Below, one piece after another: positions 8,587-16,797 of a DNA stretch of 64,000 nucleotides. The position numbers were made by a program, and so were the translations under genes. Under the pieces are notes generated by a model, which was not told the origin of the DNA, did no database searches, and saw only the letters and a program-made list of their open reading frames with translations. Origin of the DNA: JBNKVT01 sp050299335 (lineage in GTDB: Bacteria; Pseudomonadota; Alphaproteobacteria; Rhodobacterales; Rhodobacteraceae); contig JBNKVT010000033.1 in assembly GCA_050299335.1 (NCBI GenBank), positions 1 through 64,000 of the forward strand, read 5' to 3'. How positions within the stretch are numbered: position 1 is the first letter of the stretch; every line of letters starts with the position of its first letter.

Positions 8587-10187
8587 GGATCCTGCATTAT
8601 AACTGGGTCCCGTTCGACGACCCCGAGAAACGCGGCGGCGGCGTCACCGTTTACGCTCGCAACACCATCGAGGCCCAGGCCGAAGCCGGTCACGAGATGT
8701 ATTTTCTCTCTTCGGGCATCTCCTACAATATCTTCCGCAAGGACCCCTATTTCCGCGCCACCCGGAACGCTCTCGGCGCCCGCTGCAAAAGCTTCGAGAT
8801 CGTCAATTCCCCGGTCTTGTCCCCGTCCCATCACAGTTTCGACCTCTTCGATACCCAGTTCGAAGCCCCTGAAATGCTTAGGATGCTGGCAGAGTTCCTG
8901 GCCCGGCACGGCCCGTTCGACGCGGTGCACTTCCACAATCTCGAAGGCCTGCCCGCCGCCGCTCTGGAATTGAAATCCGACTTCCCCGACACGCGTTTCG
9001 TCTTCTCGGCGCATAATTACTATTCCGTCTGCCCCCAGGTGAACCTGTGGAAGGGTGAGCGCAAGAATTGCCGCGACTTCCATGCCGGGCGCGACTGCGT
9101 TACTTGCCTGCCCCACCAGCCCGACCGGACGGAGGTCTATCTCGCCAACGCGCTGGCCTTTCACCTCAAATCCATCGGGATCCGACCCAATACCTGGCTC
9201 TTCCGCCGCTTCTTCCAGTTCGCGCCCTACTACCGCGCTCCGTTCGAGGCGCTGCATCGTTTCACCCTTGCCCGCCAGGCCACCCGCGCCCACCGCCTGG
9301 CGGAAAGCCTGACGCCCACCGATGTGGCCAAGGGCAAGGGGCGCGCGTTTCAAGGCCGCGAAAAGGCACAGCGATTTGCCGAACGTCGGGCACGGATGAT
9401 CGACATCGTCAGCCGGAATTTCGACACCGTGCTCGCGGTCTCCGAACAGACCAAGGCCGTGCTCTGCCGCTTCGGCTTTGCGCCTGAAAAGATCGCCGTC
9501 TCCTATATCGGCACCCGCCATGCTGAGCGTTTCGACACCGCGCCGGATCGCCCGGCCTGGGATGGCAGCCGCCCCCTGAGGATCGCCTATCTGGGCTACA
9601 TGCGTACCGACAAGGGATTCTGGTTCCTGCTCAAGGCTTTGAAAAAACTGCCCGCAGACATCGCCAGCCGTATCGAACTGGTCATCGCCGCCCGGGATAC
9701 CGGGGCCTTGCGCGACCTGGAGAAACTCTCGCTCCGCTTCGCCTCCGTCACCCATTTCGACGGCTATACCCACGACACGCTCGACGAGGTTCTCGACGGC
9801 GTCGATCTCGGCATCGTGCCGCCGATCTGGGAAGACAACCTGCCCCAAGTCGCCATCGAGATCGTCTCGCGCCGCATCCCGATCCTGACCTCCGATACCG
9901 GCGGGGCGCAGGAATTGGGCAACAACCCGGATTTCGTCTTCAAGTCGGGCTCGAGAGCCGCCCTCATCTCGCGGCTGACCGATGTCGTCGAGGGCCGCCT
10001 GAACCTTGCTGGTTTCTGGAAGGCGCATCGCAAGCCGGTGTCGATGCAGGCGCATGTCGAAGACCTGATCGCCCGTTACACCGGGGACAGGGCCGGAACC
10101 GGTATTGGCACCGGCCCCGCAACGCGCACCCCCTCGTTGGATGGCAGGCTGAAACAGCAAACCGAAGCCCTGACCGAAGTCGCCTGA
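8583..10187 (+). CDS. GT4-family glycosyltransferase
   Basis: A 534-residue GT-B glycosyltransferase. The N-terminal acceptor domain begins ILHYNWVPFDDPEKRGGGVTVYARN and holds a Cys-rich segment (CPQVNLW, NCRDFHAGRDCVTC) near residues 150-180. The donor domain begins near 330 with LRIAYLGYMRTDKGFWFLLKAL, and the E-x7-E region reads VPPIWEDNLPQVAIEIVSRRIPIL. It is translationally coupled to the sulfotransferase. Together with Glf it points to assembly of a galactofuranose-containing, possibly sulfated glycan. The Pro/Thr-rich end after residue 500 is probably disordered. Confidence 0.85.
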   Translation: MRILHYNWVPFDDPEKRGGGVTVYARNTIEAQAEAGHEMYFLSSGISYNIFRKDPYFRATRNALGARCKSFEIVNSPVLSPSHHSFDLFDTQFEAPEMLRMLAEFLARHGPFDAVHFHNLEGLPAAALELKSDFPDTRFVFSAHNYYSVCPQVNLWKGERKNCRDFHAGRDCVTCLPHQPDRTEVYLANALAFHLKSIGIRPNTWLFRRFFQFAPYYRAPFEALHRFTLARQATRAHRLAESLTPTDVAKGKGRAFQGREKAQRFAERRARMIDIVSRNFDTVLAVSEQTKAVLCRFGFAPEKIAVSYIGTRHAERFDTAPDRPAWDGSRPLRIAYLGYMRTDKGFWFLLKALKKLPADIASRIELVIAARDTGALRDLEKLSLRFASVTHFDGYTHDTLDEVLDGVDLGIVPPIWEDNLPQVAIEIVSRRIPILTSDTGGAQELGNNPDFVFKSGSRAALISRLTDVVEGRLNLAGFWKAHRKPVSMQAHVEDLIARYTGDRAGTGIGTGPATRTPSLDGRLKQQTEALTEVA

Positions 10188-10214
10188 TATCCCCTGCGTC
10201 CTTGCTCCTCTGGC

Positions 10215-10243
10215 TTGACAGGACTGGCCCCCAGGCCTAGCAA
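10215..10243 (+). promoter_or_regulatory. Candidate sigma-70 promoter of thrS
   Basis: TTGACA at 10215-10220 matches the consensus -35 box and is followed by a 17-base spacer and TAGCAA at 10238-10243, a weak -10 box. The leader would be about 48 bases, and the thrS ribosome binding site AAGGAGG follows at 10285-10291. No long T-box-like leader fits in this space. Confidence 0.5.
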
Positions 10244-10297
10244 GAACCCGACCTTGAACCGGGCCTTTCGTAGGGGCCAAAGCGAAGGAGGCATGTC

Positions 10298-12262
10298 ATG
10301 CCCGACGGACAGACGATTTCCCTGACATTTCCTGATGGCGCCCGCCGGGACTATCCCGCCGGGACCACCTGTGCCGATGTGGCGGCCGATATCTCGAAAT
10401 CGCTGGGCAAGGCCGCGCTGGCCTGCAAGATCGACGGCAGGCTCGCCGACCTCTCGATCCCACTGGAGACCGATGCCGCCATTGAGATCGTCACCGCCCG
10501 GGACGCCGAGGCGCTGGAGTTGATCCGCCACGACGCCGCCCATATCATGGCCCGCGCGGTGCAGGAGATCTGGCCGGATGTGAAGGTCACCATCGGCCCG
10601 GTGATCGAGAACGGCTGGTACTACGATTTCGACCGCGAGGAACCCTTCACCCCCGAAGACCTCGAAGCCATCGAAAAGAAGATGCGCGAGATCATCGCCA
10701 AGCGCGATCCGGTGACCACCGAGGTCTGGGACCGCGACCGCGCGATCACTCATTACAAGGCCACCAACGAGCCCTACAAGGTCGAGTTGATCGGCATGAT
10801 CCCCGAGGGCGAGCCGATCCGCATGTACTGGCACGGCCACTGGCAGGACCTCTGCCGTGGACCGCATCTGGCCCACACGGGCCAGGTGCCGGCGGACGCC
10901 TTCAAGCTGATGTCCGTCGCCGGGGCCTATTGGCGCGGCAACTCCGACAATGCCATGCTCCAGCGCATCTACGGCGTCGCCTTTGCCAACAAGCAGGCGC
11001 TGAAGGACCATCTCCACATGCTGGAAGAGGCCCAGAAACGCGATCACCGCAAGCTGGGCCGCGAAATGGACCTGTTCCACATGCAGGAAGAGGCCCCCGG
11101 CCAGGTGTTCTGGCACCCCAATGGCTGGACGATCTACACCACGCTTCAGGACTACATGCGCCGCCGTCAGCGCGCCGGGGGCTATGTCGAGGTCAACACG
11201 CCCCAGGTGGTGAACCGCAAGCTCTGGGAGGCCTCGGGCCACTGGGACAACTACCAGGAGAACATGTTCATCGTCGAGGTCGACGAGGACCATGCCCGCG
11301 AAAAGACCATCAACGCCCTGAAACCGATGAACTGCCCCTGCCACGTGCAGATCTTCAACCGCGGCCTGAAAAGCTACCGCGATCTGCCGCTCCGCATGGC
11401 CGAGTTCGGGTCCTGCAACCGGTATGAGCCGTCGGGTGCGCTACACGGCATCATGCGGGTGCGCGGCTTCACCCAGGACGACGCGCATATCTTCTGCTCC
11501 GAAGACCAGATCGAGGAGGAATGCGCCCGGTTCATCTCCTTCCTTGCCGATATCTACAAGGACCTCGGCTTCGAGGATTTCGAGATCATGTTCGCGACGC
11601 GGCCCGAGAAACGGGTCGGGACCGAGGAAAGCTGGGACCGGATGGAAGCCGCCCTCGAAGCGGCGATCCGCAAGACCGGCCACGCGTTCACCCTCGACCC
11701 CGGCGAAGGCGCCTTCTACGCGCCGAAACTTGACTTCAAGCTTACGGACGCCATTGGCAGGGTCTGGCAATGCGGGACGTTCCAGGTCGATCCCAACCTG
11801 CCCGAGCGGCTGGGCGCGAGTTTCATCGGGGCCGACGGTGCCAAGCACCGGCCTTTCATGCTGCACCGGGCGGTCCTCGGCAGCTTCGAGCGCTTCATCG
11901 GCATCATGATCGAGAACTATGCCGGGAAACTTCCCCTGTGGCTGCCCCCCCGTCAGGTCGTCGTCGCCTCGATCGTCTCGGATGCCGACGACTACGTGAA
12001 CGAGGCCGTGGCGGCCCTGCAAAAGGCCGGGATCCGCGCCGAGGCCGATATCCGCAACGAAAAGATCAACTACAAGGTCCGCGAGCATTCGCTGGCCAAG
12101 GTGCCGGTGATCCTCGCCGTGGGCATGAAGGAGGTCGCGGACCGCACCGTCTCGATGCGGCGGCTGGGCGAGAAACAGTCCGAGGTCATGGGACTGGACG
12201 CAGCGATCGAAGCGCTGGCCGTCGAGGCCCTCGCCCCCGATCTGAAACCCTCGGATGGCTGA
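10298..12262 (+). CDS. thrS: Threonyl-tRNA synthetase
   Basis: Charges tRNA-Thr in the cytoplasm. The 654-residue product has the full domain set: TGS domain (residues 1-63), the editing SAD domain with HDAAHIMARAV and CRGPHLAHTGQ, the class II catalytic core with NCPCHVQIF, HGIMRVRGFTQDDAHIFC and the motif-3 arginine in FMLHRAVLGSFERF, and the C-terminal anticodon-binding domain from PRQVVVASIV onward. The ribosome binding site AAGGAGG is seven bases from the ATG. A small sulfotransferase-like gene overlaps its 3' end by eight bases. Confidence 0.97.
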   Translation: MPDGQTISLTFPDGARRDYPAGTTCADVAADISKSLGKAALACKIDGRLADLSIPLETDAAIEIVTARDAEALELIRHDAAHIMARAVQEIWPDVKVTIGPVIENGWYYDFDREEPFTPEDLEAIEKKMREIIAKRDPVTTEVWDRDRAITHYKATNEPYKVELIGMIPEGEPIRMYWHGHWQDLCRGPHLAHTGQVPADAFKLMSVAGAYWRGNSDNAMLQRIYGVAFANKQALKDHLHMLEEAQKRDHRKLGREMDLFHMQEEAPGQVFWHPNGWTIYTTLQDYMRRRQRAGGYVEVNTPQVVNRKLWEASGHWDNYQENMFIVEVDEDHAREKTINALKPMNCPCHVQIFNRGLKSYRDLPLRMAEFGSCNRYEPSGALHGIMRVRGFTQDDAHIFCSEDQIEEECARFISFLADIYKDLGFEDFEIMFATRPEKRVGTEESWDRMEAALEAAIRKTGHAFTLDPGEGAFYAPKLDFKLTDAIGRVWQCGTFQVDPNLPERLGASFIGADGAKHRPFMLHRAVLGSFERFIGIMIENYAGKLPLWLPPRQVVVASIVSDADDYVNEAVAALQKAGIRAEADIRNEKINYKVREHSLAKVPVILAVGMKEVADRTVSMRRLGEKQSEVMGLDAAIEALAVEALAPDLKPSDG

Positions 12263-12845
12263 GCCCGGCCATCCGGACCGGCCCGGCCCACGGAACATCT
12301 TTGTCCTCTGCACCGGCCGCTGCGGCTCGACCACCTTCATCGAGGCCGCAAAGCATATCACCAATTTCTCCGCCGCCCATGAAAGCCGCACGCATTTCTT
12401 CGGGTCCTCCAAGCTCGACTATCCGAGCCACCATATCGAAGCCGACAACCGGCTCAGCTGGCATCTCGGACGGCTCGATGCGGCCTATGGAGACCGCGCC
12501 TGGTATGTCCACCTGACCCGCAACCGCGAAGAGGTCGCGACCTCCATGGCCGAACGCCGGCCTCAGGGGATCGGGCGGTTCTATCACCGGGTCATCCTCC
12601 TGGGGACCAAGAAGATCTCGACCGCCACCCGCTACGATGCCTGTCTCGACTTCGTCGACACCGTGACGGCGAATATTTCGCTCTTCCTGCGCGACAAGAC
12701 CCATGTCCTGCCAGTGGCGCTGGAAACCGGCAAGGCGGATTTCGACCGGTTCTGGGATTGGATCGGCGCCAAGGGCAATCGCGCGGCGGCGCTGGCGGAA
12801 TGGGACGTGAAACACAACGCCCGCAAGACGACGCAGGCGCCATAG
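12255..12845 (+). CDS. Sulfotransferase-like P-loop protein
   Basis: A 196-residue protein that begins with a sulfotransferase-type phosphate loop, IFVLCTGRCGSTTFIEAAKHI, and has a later HLTRNREEVATSM block matching the R-x-x-x-x-S 3'-phosphate site. It is shorter than the sulfotransferase at 7708 and may be a minimal or specialised member. It overlaps the thrS stop by eight bases and is probably made by re-initiation. The acceptor is unknown. Confidence 0.65.
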   Translation: MAEPGHPDRPGPRNIFVLCTGRCGSTTFIEAAKHITNFSAAHESRTHFFGSSKLDYPSHHIEADNRLSWHLGRLDAAYGDRAWYVHLTRNREEVATSMAERRPQGIGRFYHRVILLGTKKISTATRYDACLDFVDTVTANISLFLRDKTHVLPVALETGKADFDRFWDWIGAKGNRAAALAEWDVKHNARKTTQAP

Positions 12846-12869
12846 GTGGTAAACCGCACCCATGGGCTC

Positions 12870-12898
12870 TTTTCAAGTCAGCCGTCCTTGGCTATAAT
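12870..12898 (+). promoter_or_regulatory. Candidate infC promoter
   Basis: A perfect TATAAT at 12893-12898 has TTTTCA 17 bases before it at 12870-12875. It sits between the sulfotransferase-like gene and infC and would give a leader of about 65 bases to the infC start. Confidence 0.5.
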
Positions 12899-12968
12899 TG
12901 CCGAAAGTGGGCGTGGCCTTGGGCGCGCCTGCTTTTGCATTGACTGAAACTGTAAAAGGACAAAGGCT

Positions 12969-13511
12969 ATCGCCCGCAGACCACACCACGCGCCTCCGAC
13001 GCGCGACACCGGCCCCCGTGTCAACGACCGCATCAGGGTCCCGGAAATCCGGCTCATCGGAGCCGAGGGAGAGAATATCGGCGTTGTAACCCCCGAACGC
13101 GGGATGGAGCTTGCCGATCAGGCCGGGCTGGACCTGGTGGAGATTTCCCCCAATGCCACGCCGCCGGTCTGCAAGATCATGGATTTCGGCAAGTTCAAGT
13201 ATGAACAGCAGAAAAAGGAATCCGAGGCGCGCAAGAAGCAGAAGATCATCGAGGTGAAGGAGGTCAAGTTCCGTCCCAACACCGACACCCATGATTACGA
13301 CGTCAAGATGCGCAACGTCGCCCGCTTCCTCGACAATGGCGACAAGGTCAAGGTGACCCTGCGCTTCCGGGGCCGCGAGATGGCGCATATGGACCTGGGT
13401 CGCAAACTGCTGGAACGGGTCGCCGAAGACACCGCCGAGATCGGCAAGGTCGAACAGATGCCCAAGCTCGAAGGCCGGCAGATGGTGATGATGATAAACC
13501 CGGTGAAGTGA
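12969..13511 (+). CDS. infC: Translation initiation factor IF-3, ATC start codon
   Basis: IF-3 binds the 30S subunit, prevents early 50S joining and checks the initiator codon. The whole protein (180 residues) is only obtained from ATC at 12969: it reads IARRPHHAPPTRD, then GPRVNDRIRVPEIRLIGAEG, the linker around KYEQQKKESEARKKQK, and a C-terminal domain ending in MPKLEGRQMVMMINPVK. AAAGGA lies eight bases before the ATC. The first in-frame ATG (13104) would delete about 45 conserved residues. A rare start codon fits the known autoregulation of infC in E. coli, where IF-3 rejects its own AUU start. A terminator follows. Confidence 0.92.
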   Translation: MARRPHHAPPTRDTGPRVNDRIRVPEIRLIGAEGENIGVVTPERGMELADQAGLDLVEISPNATPPVCKIMDFGKFKYEQQKKESEARKKQKIIEVKEVKFRPNTDTHDYDVKMRNVARFLDNGDKVKVTLRFRGREMAHMDLGRKLLERVAEDTAEIGKVEQMPKLEGRQMVMMINPVK

Positions 13512-13532
13512 TCCGGGGGAGAGATTTTGAAA

Positions 13533-13561
13533 GCGGCGCCGGGGTCTCCGGCGCCGCTTTT
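13533..13561. terminator. Bidirectional rho-independent terminator, infC/rsgA
   Basis: A perfect 10-bp stem, GCGGCGCCGG-ggtct-CCGGCGCCGC, is followed by TTTT on the plus strand and preceded by AAA, so it can serve both convergent genes. The T-run runs into the rsgA stop codon. Confidence 0.88.
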
Positions 13562-14610
13562 CATTTCAGCCCACGTTGTTTTTCGGCCATTCTGGCCTTG
13601 CCGGCGGCATAAAGCTTCTCCCGCTTGCGGGTACGGGCGTGACGTTCGGCGAGGGTTTCGGAATTGTACTGGTCCTCGCGTTGCAGTTTCTGCCAGCGGT
13701 GAAGGCGGTCCTCGTCGATCTGACCGGTCGCGATGGCGGCGCGAATGGCGCAGCCGGGTTCGGTGTCGTGGGTGCAGTTGGAAAACCTGCAGGCTTCGGC
13801 CAGATCGGCGATATCCGAAAACACCGCATCGACCCCGTCCGCCACATCCAGGAGCCGCAATGCCCGCATCCCCGGCGTGTCGATGATCCAGCCACCCCCG
13901 GCGATCCTGTGCATCGACCGCGACGTGGTGGTGTGCCGACCCCGGGCATCCCCTTCACGGATGCCTTGCGTGTCCTGCCCGGCCCCGGTCAGCAGATTGA
14001 CCAGCGTCGACTTCCCGACCCCCGAGGTCCCGGCCAGCGCGATGGTCCGCCCCGCCCCGGTCCAGGGCGACAAGCTGTCGACGGTGGCAGCGTCCGTGGC
14101 ATCGACAGCCAGCACCTCGACCTCGCGCAACGCCTCCCGGGCCCGGTCGAGATAGGTGTCGGGAGCGTCGGCAAGATCCGCCTTGGTCAGCAGCACCACT
14201 GGCTCCACCCCGGCCTGCGCGGCAAGCGCAAGATAGCGTTCGATCCGGGCGATTTTGAAATCGGCGTTGCAAGACGAGGTGACGAAGAGCGTATCCAGAT
14301 TGGCGGCAATGGTCTGCGCGACCGGATCATCGCCCGCCGCACGGCGTGTCAGCAAGGTTTTCCGCTCCAGAAGTCGCACCGGCAGGTCGTCGGACCTGAC
14401 AAGCAGCCAGTCGCCGACCGTGACATTCTCGTCGGTGAGCAGGGCGGTGCGCCCGAGACGCATCTCGCCGTCGGGCGACAGGCTCCGGACCGCATCGCGC
14501 CAGACTTCGGTGACACGAACGGGTTTGAGAGTTTCGAACTCTTCCAAGGAAAGTTGCGATTGATAGAACGGACCCCAGCCGAGATCGCTGAGGGAAGGAT
14601 GGGTGGTCAT
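13561..14610 (-). CDS. rsgA: Ribosome small-subunit-dependent GTPase A
   Basis: RsgA is a circularly permuted GTPase that checks late 30S assembly and releases RbfA. The 349-residue product has an N-terminal OB fold (about 55-100), then the permuted G motifs: TKAD (G4), GTSGVGKST (G1), the Thr-rich switch GRHTTT and DTPGMR (G3). The C-terminal zinc knuckle is C-x4-C-x-H-x5-C in CRFSNCTHDTEPGC. It is convergent with infC and shares its terminator. A short leader ORF and a hairpin lie upstream. Confidence 0.95.
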   Translation of the reverse strand: MTTHPSLSDLGWGPFYQSQLSLEEFETLKPVRVTEVWRDAVRSLSPDGEMRLGRTALLTDENVTVGDWLLVRSDDLPVRLLERKTLLTRRAAGDDPVAQTIAANLDTLFVTSSCNADFKIARIERYLALAAQAGVEPVVLLTKADLADAPDTYLDRAREALREVEVLAVDATDAATVDSLSPWTGAGRTIALAGTSGVGKSTLVNLLTGAGQDTQGIREGDARGRHTTTSRSMHRIAGGGWIIDTPGMRALRLLDVADGVDAVFSDIADLAEACRFSNCTHDTEPGCAIRAAIATGQIDEDRLHRWQKLQREDQYNSETLAERHARTRKREKLYAAGKARMAEKQRGLK

Positions 14611-14697
14611 GTGGTTCAGCCTCGAAATAACGACACGGACCGCCGCGCTCCCGGCGCGGGGTCGTCTGCGTTCAGGCCGGCAGGGATCAGGCTTTGC

Positions 14698-14736
14698 TCA
14701 GACCCCGACAGCCCGAAGGGAGATGGCAACAGTCAT
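14698..14736 (-). CDS. Candidate 12-codon leader ORF upstream of rsgA
   Basis: An ATG at 14736 has a near-perfect ribosome binding site (AAGGAGGGA at 14741-14749) and opens a frame MTVAISLRAVGV ending in TGA. It lies about 90 bases before the rsgA ATG on the same strand. A hairpin CCGCGC-tcccg-GCGCGG (14643-14659) separates the two. The strong Shine-Dalgarno before so short a frame suggests a regulatory leader peptide, but this is inference. Confidence 0.45.
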   Translation of the reverse strand: MTVAISLRAVGV

Positions 14737-14759
14737 GAAATCCCTCCTTGCGGCTGATC

Positions 14760-15032
14760 GTGTTCCTGCCAGCTAACCCGCCGGATCGATTCCGTCAAGC
14801 CGCGGTCTCAGAGGCGCCAGCCCTGGCAATCCGGAAATCCTTGTCCTTTGGTAAACGGAACCGCCACAAGTCTTAACAAAATTTCCGCATATTTTCAGAC
14901 AATTGTCCGAAAATTTGTCACGCATTGAAATTTACCAGAAAAACCCGCCTATCGCTTCGTTGACCCTTCGTGCTGTCCGCTCGTAACCGCTTGAACAACG
15001 GAACAAATCTGAATGAGTGAGTGGAGTTGGAA
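14760..15032. other. Divergent promoter region of rsgA and the outer-membrane barrel
   Basis: The stretch includes an AT-rich core (14870-14940, AACAAAATTTCCGC and AAATTTGTCACGC) that is unlike its surroundings and probably holds promoters for one or both divergent units. No gene is seen in it apart from the start of the leader ORF region at its left end. Confidence 0.4.
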
Positions 15033-15668
15033 ATGCGGGTTGAAAAGAGTGTGTTGGCGGTGGTGGTTGCGGTGGCGGGTCTGGCTGGAACCGCCGAAGC
15101 GCAGGGTTTCGGTTTTGGCAGCGGCGGGCGGACCTATGCGTCGGTGCTGGCGGGGGCCGGAGAATCCAGCGGTGAATTCACATTGACCGCGCCTTTCGAG
15201 ATGAGCGGCGAAAATGACGATGACCGCGGGATGTTCGCAGCAGCAGCCATCGGGCGCGATCTTGGGGCCTACCGGTTCGAACTGGAATTCTCGACCCGCA
15301 GGAACGAGGGCGAGACCGGGGCCACCTCGCCCTGCCCCGGCTGCGATCATGCCGTGACCGTGCATGCGCTGATGGTCAACGGGCTGCTGGATTACCAGAT
15401 CGGCGACAGCCCGGTGACGCTGTCTGCCGGTCTGGGCCTGGGCGTCGCCGGGGTCATGCATGACGTGATGGGCGAAGAGGCAACCGACAGTTTCACCCCG
15501 GCGGCCCAAGGCATCCTGCAGGCCTCCTATGCGGTCAGCGAGCGGGTCGAGATTTTCGGCGATGTCCGCTATTTCAAGACCCTGAACGAGGCGGCGGTCT
15601 CGAACAGCCTGGAATTCAGCGCCTACGAATCGCAAACGGTGGGGTTGGGCGTCCGGTTTTCGTTCTGA
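15033..15668 (+). CDS. Outer-membrane beta-barrel protein
   Basis: A 211-residue secreted protein. MRVEKSVLAVVVAVAGLAG is a signal peptide with likely cleavage at AEA-Q. The mature part alternates polar and hydrophobic residues in short strands separated by Gly/Asp-rich turns, includes two Cys in TSPCPGCDH (a probable disulfide loop), and ends in GLGVRFSF with the terminal Phe typical of barrels inserted by BamA. It resembles the OmpA/OprF-like small-porin N-domain class. ATG 15033 is preferred over GTG 15021 because GGAG lies six bases before it. Confidence 0.75.
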   Translation: MRVEKSVLAVVVAVAGLAGTAEAQGFGFGSGGRTYASVLAGAGESSGEFTLTAPFEMSGENDDDRGMFAAAAIGRDLGAYRFELEFSTRRNEGETGATSPCPGCDHAVTVHALMVNGLLDYQIGDSPVTLSAGLGLGVAGVMHDVMGEEATDSFTPAAQGILQASYAVSERVEIFGDVRYFKTLNEAAVSNSLEFSAYESQTVGLGVRFSF

Positions 15669-15693
15669 ATTTCGAACCAGACCTCTCCCCCAT

Positions 15694-15716
15694 CCCCTCT
15701 CCTAATGGGAGAGGGG
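15694..15716. terminator. Hairpin between the barrel gene and SRP RNA
   Basis: A perfect 9-bp stem, CCCCTCTCC-taatg-GGAGAGGGG, lies between the convergent barrel gene and SRP RNA gene. It has no T-run. It may end both transcripts or be a dispersed repeat. Confidence 0.45.
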
Positions 15717-15774
15717 GGCGCTGGGCAGCACCAACGGGTCCGGGTGACAGCTGACCATATGAGTGGGGTAAGGT

Positions 15775-15868
15775 GAGAGGCTGGACAACGACCCAAGCGG
15801 GGCTCGTTACGGCTGCTTCCTTCCGGACCTGACCGGGTTGGCGAGGTGCTTGCCCGCGCCAACCTCTC
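15775..15868 (-). ncRNA. ffs: Signal recognition particle 4.5S RNA (small type)
   Basis: The minus strand carries the universal SRP helix-8 core: GGTCAGGTCC, the GGAA tetraloop and GGAAGCAGCC. The RNA ends pair (5' GAGAGGTTGG with 3' CCAGCCTCTC), giving a single hairpin of about 94 nt, the normal size of the Gram-negative RNA. It pairs with Ffh to target membrane proteins. A good promoter lies just upstream. Confidence 0.95.
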
Positions 15869-15875
15869 AAAAGGT

Positions 15876-15904
15876 AATATAAAGCCGAACGGGCCGGTTC
15901 ACAA
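15876..15904 (-). promoter_or_regulatory. ffs promoter
   Basis: On the minus strand, TTGTGA (-35, at 15899-15904) and TATATT (-10, at 15876-15881) are separated by exactly 17 bases, and the -10 box ends seven bases before the first paired base of the SRP RNA. The -35 box overlaps the stop codon of the HODM-like gene. Confidence 0.7.
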
Positions 15905-16711
15905 CCCTTGCCCCGGCGCGATCCCGACGACATAGGTGTGGATGGTAAAGACAATGGCGCCTGTCTTCGGCAGGCGCAGCAGGCATTGACGCTCGGAGCG
16001 GATATAGCGCGGATCGGGGCTGCTGGGCCTGGGGTCGGCCTCTCGCCGGGGCTGGAACAGGCGGAAATCGGTATAGGCGAGACGATTGGCACGGATCAGC
16101 GGCTGGGCGGGCCTCATGGCGTCGAAGAGCCGTTGAACACGCGGCGCGAGCGCGTCGTCATAGGACGGAACCGGGGCGTGAATGGCCGTCAGCGGGCGCC
16201 CGATTTTCTCCGCAAGGGTCCAGCTGGCGGGAAAGAGGAGTGCGCCCTGCCGCAGAACGTGGCCAACGGGACCCGGTTCCAAAATCAATAGATCCTCCTG
16301 GACCAGGCGCGCGGCGGTCGCCAGCGGCGTGTCGGCCGTCAGGTCGATCTCGACGCCGTCTGGGCGGGTCAGGAGCGCCGCGTTACTCCGGTAGCCATCT
16401 CGCAGGCAATGTTCCACGACAAGGGCGCACAGTTCGACCGCCGCGGCGGTCGTCAGGGCCTCTTCCCGCAGAACCTGATCGCGGCGGATCGCGAGCAGCC
16501 GGTCACGTAGCGCCATCTGCTGGGCAAAGACCACGTCCCGGAGCAGAACGTCTTCTGGACGGACAGGCGCAATGCCTGGCAGGTGCCTGGCGGCGAGTGC
16601 GGCGATCTCTGCCGGCACCTCAGGGTGCAGGATCGGTTCAGGCTGCAGATCGTGGCGTGGATCGTTATACGGATCCTTGGGGTCGATATGGTGGCGCATA
16701 CGCACCATCAT
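15899..16711 (-). CDS. Heme-dependent oxidative N-demethylase-like protein (DUF3445)
   Basis: A 270-residue protein of the DUF3445 family, whose characterised members are the heme alpha subunit of oxidative N-demethylases. Supporting features are the N-terminal DPYNDPRHDLQPEPILHPEVP, the middle LVQEDLLILEPG and the C-terminal RYIRSERQCLLRLPKTGAIVFTIHTYV. The natural substrate is unknown. The start is MMVRMRHH; internal Met codons three and four residues later are also possible. It reads away from nudC. Confidence 0.75.
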   Translation of the reverse strand: MMVRMRHHIDPKDPYNDPRHDLQPEPILHPEVPAEIAALAARHLPGIAPVRPEDVLLRDVVFAQQMALRDRLLAIRRDQVLREEALTTAAAVELCALVVEHCLRDGYRSNAALLTRPDGVEIDLTADTPLATAARLVQEDLLILEPGPVGHVLRQGALLFPASWTLAEKIGRPLTAIHAPVPSYDDALAPRVQRLFDAMRPAQPLIRANRLAYTDFRLFQPRREADPRPSSPDPRYIRSERQCLLRLPKTGAIVFTIHTYVVGIAPGQGL

Positions 16712-16797
16712 TCCTGGTCATCGTCCAGGTGCAAGCCCATTCGGCCTTGACCCTTCCCGGCGAGTTGATTTGAGTGACCCGGAACCTAGGAGACGAG

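Noticed and set aside
8352..10280. Long minus-strand open frame of about 640 codons
   Set aside because: It is antisense to the sulfotransferase and GT4 genes, rich in Gly, His and Gln with no domain pattern; it is a by-product of G+C-rich codons.
15691..15720. The pyrimidine-rich hairpin as part of the SRP RNA
   Set aside because: The SRP RNA ends pair well at 15775 and 15868; the hairpin lies 60 bases beyond and does not extend its fold.
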